A stretch of 64,000 nt of DNA from the NCBI GenBank assembly GCA_001600635.1, contig BCKL01000007.1:830303-894302 (forward strand). Direction: 5' to 3'. The position numbers were made by a program, and so were the translations under genes. The notes below the pieces were generated by a model. The model saw only the letters and a list, made by a program, of their open reading frames with translations. It was not told where the DNA came from and ran no database searches. Below, one piece after another: positions 11,290-22,561 of this stretch. The DNA is from Leucosporidium creatinivorum. Its lineage: Eukaryota; Basidiomycota; Microbotryomycetes; Leucosporidiales; Leucosporidiaceae. Position 1 is the stretch's first letter. The number at the start of each line of letters is the position of its first letter.

Positions 11290-12428
11290 TCATTTTCCCG
11301 TCTCCGCCACCCGTACAAGCGACTTCAACACGCTCTCCAACTCGCCATCCTCCTTGGACTTGGTGTAGAACTTGAGCTTGGCGCCCCCTCCTTCTCCGGC
11401 CCCTTGACCCGAACGCACGAATGTCCCTCTCCCAGCGCCGAGCCTGACGAGGAAGAGTTGCGAGAGGTCGAGAGAGGTGACTTGCTGGAAGTAGGCACTA
11501 AGGGAGTCGATGAAGTTGGAAGTGGTGGGAGAGGTGAGAGCGGCGAGGAGGGCGGGCGGGAGGGTGAGGGTCAAGCTGCCGAGCCCTTCTTTGGCGATGG
11601 AGGCGGGGAAGGCGAACGTCGCGCTCGTTTGCATGATGGTTTCGAGTGCGACGGGATCTTCGTCCATGGAGTTATCCCTTCCTTGGACCAGCGATTCGAG
11701 GAGGAGGAGCATGCTCGGCGGAGGGAGCCGGAGGGGAGTGATGAGCGTGTCGTGCCGGGTGGAGAGGTAGTTGATGAAGAGGGTGGTGAGAGCGGGTATG
11801 GGTGACTTGGTGAGGAGGATGGGGTAGTGAGAGGTGGAGGAGGAAGGGAGGAGGACGAAGAGCGAGGTGGTGGTGCTCTCGTCCGAAGCGCCTCGGTCCA
11901 CTTCAATCAAGATGGGAAGGCGATTGGGGTAGTCCTCGCCGTGTAGCTGAGCTTCGACGAATCCAGCTTCCACTCTCGTGATGGATGGATCTCCTCCGCC
12001 GAGGTTGAGCTCCGACTCTCCTCCGAGCGCGAGTTGTTGAGCGAGGTAGCGCTTGAGCTGCTTGGCGAAAGTGGTGAACGAAGAGCGCGAAGAGCCGAGG
12101 TCGAAGGTGTGTAGAGGTGAGAGTCGATGTACGCTGAACGAGTGGCCGATCAGAACTTCCGTGAGCGAAGAGGGTCAGCTCGACGCGTCTGTTTGAAGCT
12201 GCTGTAGGAGAACTGACCTGCTTGCTTCCAAGCTTCTACCTGCTGCTGCTCTTCTGTAGCTTTCCCTTTGCCTTTCCCTTTGCCCTTGAGATCTCGAGCG
12301 TTGGTGTAGTCCTGCAGCGGGCGTTTGAGGCCTCGCGAGTTGGTTGAAGCAGGCTGAGCGCCATCTCGTTGGTGAGGAGGCTGTGCTGGAGCTGTAGAGG
12401 GTCCTGCTTGCGAGTATAAGCGTGACAT
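11290..12428 (-). CDS. CENP-L / Fta1-like kinetochore protein
   Basis: This is a probable inner-kinetochore (CCAN) subunit. The N-terminus is disordered (MSRLYSQAG, then Lys/Gly repeats GKGKGKGK). An intron joins it to a domain beginning LIGHSFSVHRLSPLHTFDLG and continuing FAKQLKRYLAQQL. Later come ITPLRLPPPSMLLLLESLV, FAFPASIAKEGLGSLTLTLP, FIDSLSAYFQQVTSLDLSQL and LKFYTKSKEDGEL. Order and spacing recall vertebrate CENP-L (SPLYxF start, TEFLWSVP-like strand, LFMDCLYSHFHRHFKI-like helix). I judged this alignment from memory, so the call is likely rather than certain. It is divergent from RIC1 across about 275 bp. An in-frame ATG at 12482 could extend the start. Confidence 0.68.
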
Positions 12429-12703
12429 TCTCGAGCCGAAACGTTGTAGCAGAGTCGAGCGAAGCAAATTGGTTGGAGGCAACCCCTCGTCGACGTCTCG
12501 ACCCGCTCCTCCTAGTGCTCCTCATCTGAACTTCGCCTCGCTCTCTCGCCAGCTCTCGTCGACTGGAGAAGGTATCGAGCTACAGGAGTAGAGCATAGAA
12601 GAGCTCTCCTGCTCTCACGCTACCAGTAAGCTCTTACATCTTCCCACCTCATCAGCCCCCTCCCCGCCATCTCAGATCACAGCTCATCGCTCTCTCTGCT
12701 CTA

Positions 12704-15700
12704 GTGTACTTTCCTTCGCCGTTACCGACCACTCGGCTCTCTGTATCGACATCTGCACTCCCTTCTGCTCCTTCCCCTACACTTCGGCCCAAACTCACGC
12801 CAGGCAGAGGGACCAAGAGCAAGTTCAGGGACTCTTTGGGCGGATTGCAAGAGGAGGAAGGCGAGGAAGTGCTCAGCATCGTTAGGGGACCCGAGATTGA
12901 CGATGAGGAAGGCTCGGGAGGGGGAGAAGCCGTCTGGGCTGCTCTAGGGAGGGAAGAGGTCTCTGTCTGGAGCGTTCGGGTGCGTGTCCCGAGTCTTGCA
13001 GCTCTCTCTCGCCTCCGCTGACCCCTTCTATCGACCTACAGCCCAAGGTTGTCCTCGCCAAGCTTCGTCGGTCTCCCCTCTCCCTTCGCACCCACGGCTC
13101 CAACGCCTCTGTCGCCTTTCATTCCCCTTCGCGCTTGATCATCACCACCACCTCGGGGCACCACTTGCTCTACTCCATCTCGCTCACCTCGCCCGTAGGA
13201 TCAAGACGGGGCAACTCGGTCTACACTGTTCCAGGTGGAGCTCAGGGAGCCAAGATGTGGCCGAAGGGGCCGGGAGAGGGACATGACCTCGAGGGAATCG
13301 TCCTCCGAGGGGAGGGAGAGCGAGGTATGCCAGTCGGAGATGGTGTAGGATGGTGAGTCTTGATCTTGTTGAGCTTCCTTCCGCTCGCCGCCTGTGCTAA
13401 ATCCCCTCCTCCCTCTCGCAGCGTCTGCCTCACCCCACATTCCCTCCTCGTCGCCGTCCAAGATCCACCCTCACTCCGCATTATCCCCTTCCCTACCCAT
13501 ACCTCACAAGGCTCTTCCACTGTACCTCCTACTCCCTCTCTACCACCGAATCTCCAACGTCGGGGGTCGGGTTGGGAAGGCCTACCAGGCAACTTGCAGG
13601 GCGGAGGCGACACCGAGGCTATCGTGCTGGATGAGTGGAAGTGGTTGATTGGTCGGGATCGCGAGGACTGTGAGTTATCTCTTCTCTCTGTTCCTCGCTC
13701 ACCGAGCTGACCACCCGCCCTCGCAGTGACCATCGCCTCCCTCATCGCTCTCCCCTCTCCTCCCACCTCAACCACTCCCGCTCCCTGGACCCCTCGCCGT
13801 CCCTCCTACACTCCCAACGGCACCTCCTCTCCCTCCTCCGCCTCCCCTCGCTCCCCCACCAAATTCGTCATGCTCATGTCCGACGGCCGCGCCTATCTCG
13901 TCAATTGGTCTCCCCCTCCGACCGAGCATACGTCGAAACTCCCCACCTCGAAACGGCGAATGAGTGGGATTAGCGAGGATGGTGCTGGAGTAGAGGCAGA
14001 GCTGTTGTTTGATGAGAAGAAGGCGGAGGAGGAGCAGGAGAGGAGTAGAGAGAAGTGGAGGTGGGAAGGTGTGTGCTTTCATCCGGCTGTGGAGGGTGAG
14101 AAGGCCGAGGAGGAGATTGACTCAGAGCAGGAGAAGCTGCTGGATAAGGGAAAGGGAGGGAGCACGGTCGGGGTGAACGACAAGATGGGACTCGTCGCCG
14201 TTGGATGCGAGGAGTGAGTTCGGCTTTCGCTTCTCGGCGCTCGTCTCTTCACTCTACTGACTCTCGTTGCTCGACCATAGCGGCACTCTCGCCATCTACA
14301 ACCTCTTCCCCATCGCTCCCGGCGCGCGCACCCCCACCTCTCCCCACCTCACCACCCCGATCCTCTCACACATCCTCGCCCTCCGCTCCGCACTAAACAC
14401 CACCGCCTCGGGCCTCGACACCGGTCGAGTGACCTGCCTCTCGTGGACATCAGATGGCTATGCTCTTGCAGTGGGATGGCAGCTCGGTTGGAGCGTGTGG
14501 AGCGTGTATGGTAGGTTGGGGAGCTGGAGCGTTGATGGGAGCTTGGCAAGTGGGTATGGAGTGGAGGGGGAGAAGAGCGATGCGTTTGAGGATCATTTCA
14601 TGCATGGTGTGAGGGATTTGGTGAGCTTTCTTGAGGTGGCTGGTGCGTGAGGGGGAGAGGACGAGTTGACCTTCTCCTCGTCGAGCAGTTCTGGAGTCCG
14701 GGGAATCTCGAGCTGTTTGTGCTGTGCCCTCCGCCAGTGCATCCGAAGAAGAAGCGTTAGTTCCCTTGACTCACTCTGCTTTCATGGACTCGGAGCTGAC
14801 TCGTCCCTCCCTCGGACAGCTCACGACGAGCAGCTCTTCGTCATCCCCTTCGCCAAGAGCGCCGTCACTGCCGTTCACACTCCCGTTCGTTTTCGCTACT
14901 CGAGTCGCTCAGCGTCCAGTGTCTGATTCTATCTCCCTCTACAGGACAACACGAAGCACGCCTTCCTGCAAATGGACGACCGAGTGCTCGTCTACCGCGG
15001 TGCGGATCAGCCCGATATGAGCGTCATCAACCCCGAATCGGACGTTTGGCAGCACATCAAGGTCTGTCGCGCTCTACGCAAACATCTCGCCTCCCGCTGA
15101 CCTTCCCTCACCGCTCCCCTTCCTCCCACGTCCCTCTCGGCGCAGATACCCGCCTCCTACATCGCTCTGCAACACCCAATCCGCTACGCCGTCATCTCCG
15201 CCGACGCACGACTGATCGCGGTGGCCGGACAGCGCGGCCTGACGCACTACAATGCCCTCAGCGGTCGCTGGAAGCTATTCGAGCTCGAGCGCGAGGAGGA
15301 TTCGATTCGAGTCGTCGGCGGCATGGCATGGTGGTCGAATGTTCTCATCGTCGCTTGCATTGAGGGCGGTGTCTATCAGGTATGTCGCGGCTCTTCGTCT
15401 CCTAGCGAGTTCGACTAACCCTCGTTCCGGCTTCGCAGCTCCGCCTCTTCTCCCGCGACAAACCTCTCTCCCTCGCCGACTCGCTCGAAGTCGTACACCT
15501 CTCTTCCGAGCCCCTCCTCCTCTCAGTCTTCGACTCTTCTCTGCTCGTCTACACCGCCGACAACACCTTCCATCATTACCTCATTCGCCATACCAAGAAC
15601 GCCGCCACGACGAGGCTGCGCATGTGCGGCTCGATTGGCTTCGAGGGAGTGGTCACCGATCCGACCAAAGTGCGAGGATTGAGCTGGCTTGTACCCAAGT

Positions 15701-17384
15701 CGCAGCAGCGTGAGTCTGAGCGTACTCTTCCTCGGTGCCCGCCTCGAGCTGACACTCTCTCGGCTCCATCAACAGGCTTCGGCGACCCAGCAGACGACCT
15801 CAACGTCGCGACCATCATCTTCCTCATTAACGGCAAACTCGTCCTCCTCCGTCCTCGTCGAGCAGCCCACGAAGAGGTCAAGTACGACATGCAGATCCTC
15901 GCCGACCGCATCGAGTTCTACTGGACCCATCTTTCCGGCATCGGGACGCTCGAAAACTCGCTGTGGGGATGGGATGGGAGCAGGATCCGAGTGTGGCTCG
16001 ATGCCTTGACGATTGAGAAGGTCAAGGTGGATGCTAAGAGGGATGCTTACGAGGCGGTCGCTGAGAGCGTCGCCATCGCGCTCGACTTCTACCCTTTGGG
16101 TGAGCTGTACTCCACTCCTTCTCGTCGACGCTCCGCTGATTTCTTGTCGCTCGCAGCGGTACTTATGGACAAGGGCATCATCGTCGGCGTTGATCAAGAG
16201 ACCTCGCTTCGGCGTTCCCTCGATTTTGCCATCTTCCGTATCATCACCACGGTGCGGTCTCTCACTTCTCTGATTGCTCTCACTTCTCTCTGACCACTCC
16301 TTCAGACCCACCTCTTCCTCCATCACGTCCTTCGCTTCCACCTCACAAAATCGCAAGGCAAGGAGGCCGTCCTCTTCGCCTCCCACTACCAGCATCTCGT
16401 CTACTTCGCCCACGCCCTTGAGATCCTCCTCCACGCTGTATTGGAGGACGAAGCCGATGCGCGACCTTCGAGACCGGCGACCCCTGCACCAGCGGGCGAG
16501 ATCGCCGCCGACGAGAACGCCGTGCTGCCGAGGGTCGTCGACTTCCTGGATCACTTCGACGAAGCGTTACAGGTCGTCGTCGGATGTGCGAGGAAGACGG
16601 AGGTAGCCAGGTGGTCTTTCCTCTTCGACGTAGTGGGCAAACCGAGGGATTTGTTCGAGGTGGGTTCTCTCTACTCTCGCGCTCGAGCGCACGCTGACCT
16701 TACTCTTGAGCAGAAATGCATCTCGGCCGGTTTCCTCAAGGTCGCGGCTTCGTACCTCCTCGTCCTGCACAATCTCGAGCCTCTCGAGCAGAGCAGCAAG
16801 GTGAGCTCGGCGAGGCAACTTCCGCCTCTTCGGCGACTGATCCTCTCGATCTTTGTAGGACACTGTTCGACTACTCAAGGCCGCAATGGACGCCGGAGAG
16901 TGGACTGTAAGTTTCTTTGTCTTCGCTTTCTCGACAAGCCTGCGACTTCATAGCTGAGCGTCCTCTCCCTCCCTCCCTCCCCCCTGCAGCTGTGCCGAGA
17001 GCTGCTTCGCTTCCTCTACAGCCTTGACAGGAGCGGGTTGATCCTCCGAGCAGCTCTGAGTGAAGGTACGTCCCTCTTTCTTTTGAGCGCGAGCGCGCTT
17101 TCAGCCTTTGAGACCTGACCCTCGCTTCTCCTCGCCGAGCAGGTTCCGCCCTTCCACCGGGCTACCATCCACCCTCGCATGACCCTCATTCCCAAATCCG
17201 CCGGACCATCTCCTCTCCAACACCGCTCGCTGGCTACCTTGTCCCCGACTCGAGTGCTAGCGGTCGCCCTCGTCCGCCGAACGGCCTACCGAGGAGTCCG
17301 TCGATGCCGCATGCTAAGGAAGGTAGTGGGCTCGGTTTGGGTAGCCTGCTCGGTCAAGCGGGGCTATCTGGTGGACCAGCATGA
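12704..17384 (+). CDS. RIC1: RIC1, subunit of the Ric1-Rgp1 Ypt6/Rab6 exchange factor
   Basis: This is the large subunit of the guanine-nucleotide exchange factor for Ypt6/Rab6, acting in endosome-to-Golgi transport. The start MYFPSPLP matches the conserved MYF opening of the family. An N-terminal beta-propeller-like part follows, with KFVMLMSDGRAYLVNW, VTCLSWTSDGYALAVGW and VISADARLIAVAGQRGL. The C-terminal alpha-solenoid RIC1 domain includes THLFLHHVLRFHLTKSQGKEA, HYQHLVYFAHALEILLHAVL and ARWSFLFDVVGKPRDLFE. It is about 1,200 residues from some 15 exons. The last exon ends LLGQAGLSGGPA at TGA 17382-17384. Low-complexity Ser/Pro inserts are present (around 13790-13860 and 17210-17330). Confidence 0.93.
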
Positions 17385-17559
17385 TCACGGGGGACGGTCG
17401 CTGGAGCTTCACTGCTGGTCGTCTCGGCGACTGGTGTGGGGACTGTGCTAGGCCGTCAGGCTGCATTACTGAGCCTGCCTTTCTATGTTCGGTCTCTCCC
17501 GGAGTGCGAGCTTGTCTGGCGACTGTTGCGGGTGCAGGCGAAGAAGACGATGGCGAGAG

Positions 17560-17740
17560 CGGGCGCCGAGAGAACCTGATCCTCGGGCGGGTCCCGATTC
17601 CCTCGCTCTTCGCACTCCACGATCCTGTCCTCACGGCCTTCTCCCCTCCGGTCCCTTCTCCTCCAGCCTACCTTCTTCATTTTTCGCTCCTCTGCGCCGA
17701 GTTGACCCAGACCCACCAGCGGCAAGCTCCATCCAAAGCT
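17560..17740 (+). pseudogene. Decayed fragment of a cyclic phosphodiesterase gene
   Basis: One frame here reads VPIPSLFALHDPVLTAFSPP followed by VPSPPAYLLHFSLLCAEL. It lines up with the second exon of the intact gene near 49.37-49.52 kb, which reads VPAPSLFALHESLLAAFSLP then VPSPPTYFPHLSLIYADL. The DNA also matches over much of this length. The first exon of the parent and its C-terminal half are absent, and the second catalytic His-containing motif is altered (PHLSLIY became LHFSLLC). It is therefore a truncated, non-functional duplicate on the same strand as its parent. It lies about 0.5 kb before an intact tRNA-Pro, just as the parent lies before a decayed tRNA-Pro. Confidence 0.8.
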
Positions 17741-17787
17741 TTCATGTCCGTCGAGCCCGAGCATGAGGCATTCGCATCTCAACAGCA

Positions 17788-17855
17788 CATCAGTACTCGA
17801 CGGTACATTCGACTATATAGCATATCAGTACTCGACTGTACACTATCGACTATAT
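17788..17855. repeat. Imperfect tandem duplication, two units of about 33 bp
   Basis: Two adjacent copies share ATCAGTACTCGAC, GTACA and CGACTATAT in the same order (17788-17818 and 17822-17855). They differ at a few bases. No function is apparent. Confidence 0.6.
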
Positions 17856-17971
17856 TCCTTTGATTACTCGCTCGACTCGACCTTCGACCCTCGCTCATTC
17901 ACTCTCCACTTCCTCACTCTCCACCCTCCTCTCTCCCCACTCCTCCCTCCTCGACTCGACTCTCCCCTCGT

Positions 17972-17991
17972 CGACGCGCGGCGGCGCGTCG
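17972..17991. repeat. GC-rich palindrome with eight-base arms
   Basis: CGACGCGC and GCGCGTCG are perfect inverted arms around a four-base loop (GGCG). It is the strongest short hairpin I noticed between genes. It could be structural or accidental in this GC-rich DNA. Confidence 0.45.
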
Positions 17992-18219
17992 CCTTTCGAC
18001 TTCGACTCGACTCCACCACTTCCACTCTTCGGGACAGTACTGCGATGCGATTGAGCTTCAGGTTTGGAGTTGGTCGCCCGCAAACGGTGCGCGGTTGGCG
18101 CTAGCGGGGCTTATGAGCCCGCTGTTCTCGGTTTTCCATTTTTCCTATTCCCCTACATGTTTCGTAGCTATTACATATAGTGACTGCAAATTCCAGTCAA
18201 TCCAAAAAAAACAAATGGT

Positions 18220-18308
18220 GCCCAAATGGTCTAGCGGTTACGATTCCTGCTTTGGGAGACTTGTCTCGAATCTGCAGGAGGTCCCCGGTTCAATCCCGGG
18301 TTTGGGCC
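18220..18308 (+). tRNA. tRNA-Pro (UGG) with a short intron
   Basis: The acceptor arms GCCCAAA (18220-18226) and TTTGGGC (18301-18307) pair perfectly. The D-arm GGTCTAGCGGTTACGATT is typical of eukaryotic proline tRNAs and the T-arm CCCGGTTCAATCCCGGG is intact. The anticodon stem CCTGC / GCAGG brackets TTTGGG, giving anticodon TGG. An intron of about 16 nt interrupts the loop just 3' of the anticodon at the canonical site. Discriminator base is C at 18308. An A-rich stretch (about 18203-18212) lies just upstream. Confidence 0.92.
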
Positions 18309-18340
18309 CCTCTTTTTGTGTGCTCGTCCTTGGTCAACAC

Positions 18341-20970
18341 GATGTTGAACCAGATCTCGCGATCTCGCGCCTTCCTTTTTGCTCCGAGCTCTGCTTTTCG
18401 CTCCTCTCCCCAGCTCGCCGCCATCCCGCTCTCGTACAGCTTTCGCCTCTCCACCGCCTCCAACTTGAACGAGCGAGCTTCGAGGGGTTGGTCTCGCGTG
18501 CCTTCTCTCCTTTCCATCGTCACCAGCAGCCCAAGAGCACCTTTTCACTACCCAAGTAGTGGTTGCTCGGTCAACGCTGTAAGGCATCAGGTGAGTTAAT
18601 CGCTGCCCTCGCCTTCCCCTCCCTTGTTTGTCCCGGTTTAGCGACTCAAGTTGAACGAGGGGCAGGGTTGGGGAACAAGTACAGTAAGCTAAAATCGACT
18701 CACCTCTGCTGCTGCAAGCTGAACCGACGCCCGAGGCCGGGAGCTCGCGGCGGCTCAGTGCTCGGCGATGACACCCTGACATCTAGATTGTCCGCAGGTC
18801 TTTCTGACCTCAATCTCTGTTGAAGACAGGCCCTGTAGAACTCAGCTCTACGCGTTCTGCTCTGGTACAGAAGTACGGAAATTAACGTGCACCCCACACC
18901 CCACCTCCACGGACTTGATTGCTCAGCTCCACGAGCCCAAGTCTCTTTCCTCCCTTTCGCTGCTCTCCTCGACGTGACTGTTCGACTCGCCAAGCTGGAT
19001 ATACTACTCATACGGTAGCACAGGCTACTTCCTAGCCGCCGCCCACACTTTGCTACATGCACTCACTGTCCAACTGCACGTCTCGAGCTCGCCGCAGACT
19101 CTCTCGCTCTCTCCACGCCGATTCACCTAGACGGGGACTACAGCATCCTCTAGGCAGCCGAGTCTGTTGCACCAAGCTGCTTCTGTAGTGAGGGAGAGGT
19201 GAGTGGCTCCCCTCCAGCTTCAGCGGCCGTCCTGCGCTCAACTCGTGCGGGGCGTAGAGCAGGGAGAAGAGCAGGGAAGGGCTCGAGCAGCCAGAGCTGA
19301 CCCCCTTCTCCAATCTGCGTCCATCAGGCTGCAAGACGCCCCATAATGTCGCTGCTGCCGAGGTGCGCTGCTGCTCGTCTCGAGCTTCGGCCGTCCAAGT
19401 CGTCTCCTAACCTTGATTCGCTTCTTCACCTGCAGCAGACTGCTCGATCAAGTTCCATATCCGCTCTCGGCGCTCACGCGTAGGCGTCTACTCGTTCATG
19501 AAGAGGATGCCCAACTCGGCGCCGCCTCTCCGCCCCGGTCGGCTTGTTCAGGTGAGCGAGCGGCAGACAGCGTTGCGAGACAGTCAGGTATCATGCTAAC
19601 CCCTCACTCCCTCCTTCTCTGCTCCGGTCACAGCTCCTCATGTCTCCCCTCGATTCTCACTGTCGACGAAGCTCGGTCCAAGAAGCTCTCGTCGGGAGCA
19701 CCATCTGTGTAGGACTTGCTCCACTCCTCGCGCTTCAGTCATACCCAGCTAATGCCCTCCCATCTCGTACACTTTCTCTTCACCTCTGCAGCCCCGGACT
19801 AGGCAACTCTCGGCGCTCCTGCTCACCCTTCGCCTGGTCTCGGTGCTGCTACATGCCACCCTCCCATGGGGACGCATCTCGCCTCTGATGTGTTCATTGT
19901 CCTTTCTGGTGAGATCTCGCTCCCTTGTGCTTCTCCCGACTACTCGCTCACCCCCACCTCTCCATCTCGCCGAACGCAGGTCCTGGCGGACTCATCATCC
20001 AGACCCCTCGAAAGAGCCACTTCGCCGCTGCAGGCGCTTGTCGCGCACCGCAAGAGACCAACTACGCCCAACATCGCTGCAGACTGTGGCGGATGGCAGT
20101 ACATCGACTGTTTCGTCACCGAGGAGACCGCCGCTGAGTGGATTCGCTCGGCTCGGCTCGCGGCGACGAGTCGTCGTTTTGAGGCTTGGTCCTTGATCTC
20201 AAATCAGAGTGAGTCGTGCTCTTGCTTCCCCGCCTCGTCGGCGAGCACTGCCAATGACCGTCTTCCTTTCTTCCCGCCTTGCTCGCATCTCCCTTGTCGC
20301 TACTCGCTCACTTCCCCCAAACTCGCCTCGTCGTCAAATACTCCCTCTTCCCCGATTGAACTCGACCAGGTCTACCATCGATGGTCGCTTGCTCAACGCG
20401 AGCTCGTGCTAAGCCTTCCCTACCGACCCTCGCCCCGACTTGGTCGCTGCTTCGCAACCTCTGCGCCGAGAAGAGCTTCGATCACTCGGTCCTCTCCATC
20501 AGGGAATACCAGGTGAGCTACAGCCTCCCTCCTTTCCCGACTACTCCTGCTGATGAGGATTGCTGATGCCCTCTCCTCGGCGCAGACGATCACTGAATCT
20601 AGGTCGGTGGAGGCGCCCCAGCGCATCCTACGAAGCCGCTGACCCTTCCTCGGCTCGACAGAGAGCCCTCCTGCTCTTGCTACTACTGCATCAACCTCGA
20701 GGAGCCTCACTCATCCCCTCTCCTTCCTTCTTGTCCTTTGCCATCGCCATCTCTCCTCGTCTTCTCGGTCGCCCCTCCCCGTCCTCCACTACACCCGCGC
20801 CTCAATATCAGCTATTCTCTACGTCCGTCTTGCCCTCCCTTGGACTCGAGCCCCTCCTTCAAGGCGAGCGTTGCCTGCGCTTCTCGGCGTTCGATCTTCA
20901 CATGGACCACGGCAACGATTCCGAGCCTTACGCACCGGATCCGTGTGGTGAGGATGGCGGTATAGGGTGA
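18341..20970 (+). CDS. Unrecognised multi-exon gene, structure unresolved
   Basis: Several stretches read like protein between good splice sites. An N-terminus rich in Arg/Ser/Ala with no acids (MLNQISRSRAFLFAPSSAF) resembles a mitochondrial presequence. A long exon near 18799-18970 contains VFLTSISVEDRPCRTQLYAF. Exons around 19438-19555, 19630-19710 and 19795-19910 can be joined in one phase. One near 19980-20210 contains ADCGGWQYIDCFVTEETAAE, one near 20380-20515 contains LLRNLCAEKSFDHSVLSIRE, and a possible last part near 20800-20970 ends HGNDSEPYAPDPCGEDGGIG. I could not find a single continuous join, so two genes or a decaying gene remain possible. No family is recognised. Confidence 0.35.
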
Positions 20971-21449
20971 GGACCTTCCCCTAGAGGCTACGGAGCTCGC
21001 TTGGAGGGAGCTGTTGTGGGGTAGATGGGTCTCGGAGCAAGACGAGACGACGGGGAGGCGAGAGAATGGGCGTGACGAGCGACGTACTTCTCCTCCCATG
21101 ACGGGTGGTATTCGAGATGGATGTATGATCTCATATGTGTTACTACATACTGCAAGACGGCTTTCTGCATCGCTTGGGCGTGATTCTCGGCGCAGAGAGA
21201 GAGAGAGCGGGCGGAGAGAGCGAGCGAGCGAGCTGTAGGCGAGGAGCAGAGTGTAAAGGCAATCGACCTATCCCTCGAGTCAGCTCTCAGCTACGAGTAG
21301 GATCTCGAAGACTGAGGTAAAAGGAAAGAGAGAGACTCGGCCTAAAGGCGCGAGAGACGGACGAGGCTTGAGCGCCGAGGACTAGTGAGGGGAAAGCCCG
21401 AACGCTCGGCTGCGAAGCTCGAGAGCGATATCTCCAACAGAGTGGTGGA

Positions 21450-22459
21450 GTGCTGTGTAGTACTACTGGGACCACTACGATCTCCTACTGTTCTACAACA
21501 ATGTGGGTCATCACTACTCTCCAGCCCTCTCGCGGCGAAAGCCTCCCGAGGCGATGCGCCGATGACTGCTTACTTTCCTCCCTCTTCTCGGCCCGTGTTA
21601 CTTGCTCGTCGGCGACTCGGAAAGCTTCCTGCAGCACACACAAAATCGTTTTGCCTTCTACACAAGATCTCCCAGCTCCCTTCAGCTACCCTCCCCTTCC
21701 TCGCCCTCCCTCTGGACCTCTTCGAAAGTGAGCTCCAGTCGCTTGCACGCGTTCCCGTGGAAAGAGTCGCTCTAGGGCATCGTATTACTACAGCTGACCC
21801 TTTCACTCCTCGAACAGAACACCATGGCGTCCTGTTCACCTCCCCGGCCAGCTCACTCGTACGTCGTCGGCCTGCTGGCGCGGCTTTCGGCTCGCTAACC
21901 TCATACCTACAGGCCGAAAAGCGAAGTCACTAGCAAGACAAGACTTCCCCGACAAGATTTACTACAATCATGACGAGCTTTTCTCCAAAATCGCGTTCGT
22001 CGACCGCCCTTCTTCGCTCGTTTGCCGTGTTCGACGGCTAAGACGAGCTTCTTCCTACCTGCAGTGCCCAAGAAGCTCGAGTCGACGAGCACCACCGAAG
22101 CTACCGTCAATGGGAAGATCCCCTCATCACCGATGGCCCCGACACCAGTCGACTCTACCAATCCCTGCTCGAGGCCGACGCTCCTTCCCATGTCCCTCGA
22201 TTCCGCCTCCCAGGACAGCTCTACCCGCACCCGTGGATTGGAGATACGGCGAGATTGGTATCAAGAATATTCTGTGTTGAAGTCGAGGAGCAGACTGGCT
22301 TCCTGGAGGCTGCAGATGAGCTGCCGAGGTGAGCTTGAACCCCGGGCCCTCGCGCGCCGAGCTGACCTTCGCCCCATCTCCCAATTTACCAGGCCGTACC
22401 ATGATTGGGGATTCTTGGGACACTCCTTGGACGCCTACAGCGCCTACTACGCCTTCTAA
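21450..22459 (+). CDS. Unrecognised orphan protein A
   Basis: A phase-consistent chain of five exons runs from an ATG at 21450 (or 21501) to TAA 22457-22459. It passes through RKAKSLARQDFPDKIYYNHD, DGPDTSRLYQSLLEADAPSH and ARLVSRIFCVEVEEQTGFLE, ending GHSLDAYSAYYAF. The product is about 290 residues, basic at the N-terminus and aromatic-rich at the end. I recognise no domain. The next orphan gene starts only about 100 bp downstream in the same direction. A different choice of the last splice would run on in another frame to 22733, so the boundary between the two is not secure. Confidence 0.45.
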
Positions 22460-22561
22460 GAGGTACTCTTCTTGGCTTATCCTCCCGTTCGCATCGCCGC
22501 TCTCCGCTGACAAGCAACCTTCCAGATTTGGACCGCCTACAGCTCGGAATCGACCACCAGC

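Larger units (their letters stand above)
17385..18219. other. Intergenic stretch with a gene relic and short repeats
   Basis: No intact gene is seen. The stretch holds the phosphodiesterase relic near 17560-17740, a short tandem duplication at 17788-17855 and an eight-base-stem palindrome at 17972-17991. A pyrimidine-rich section rich in CTCGACT words follows (about 17870-18030). The last 100 bp before the tRNA are noticeably AT-rich for this genome. Confidence 0.5.
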
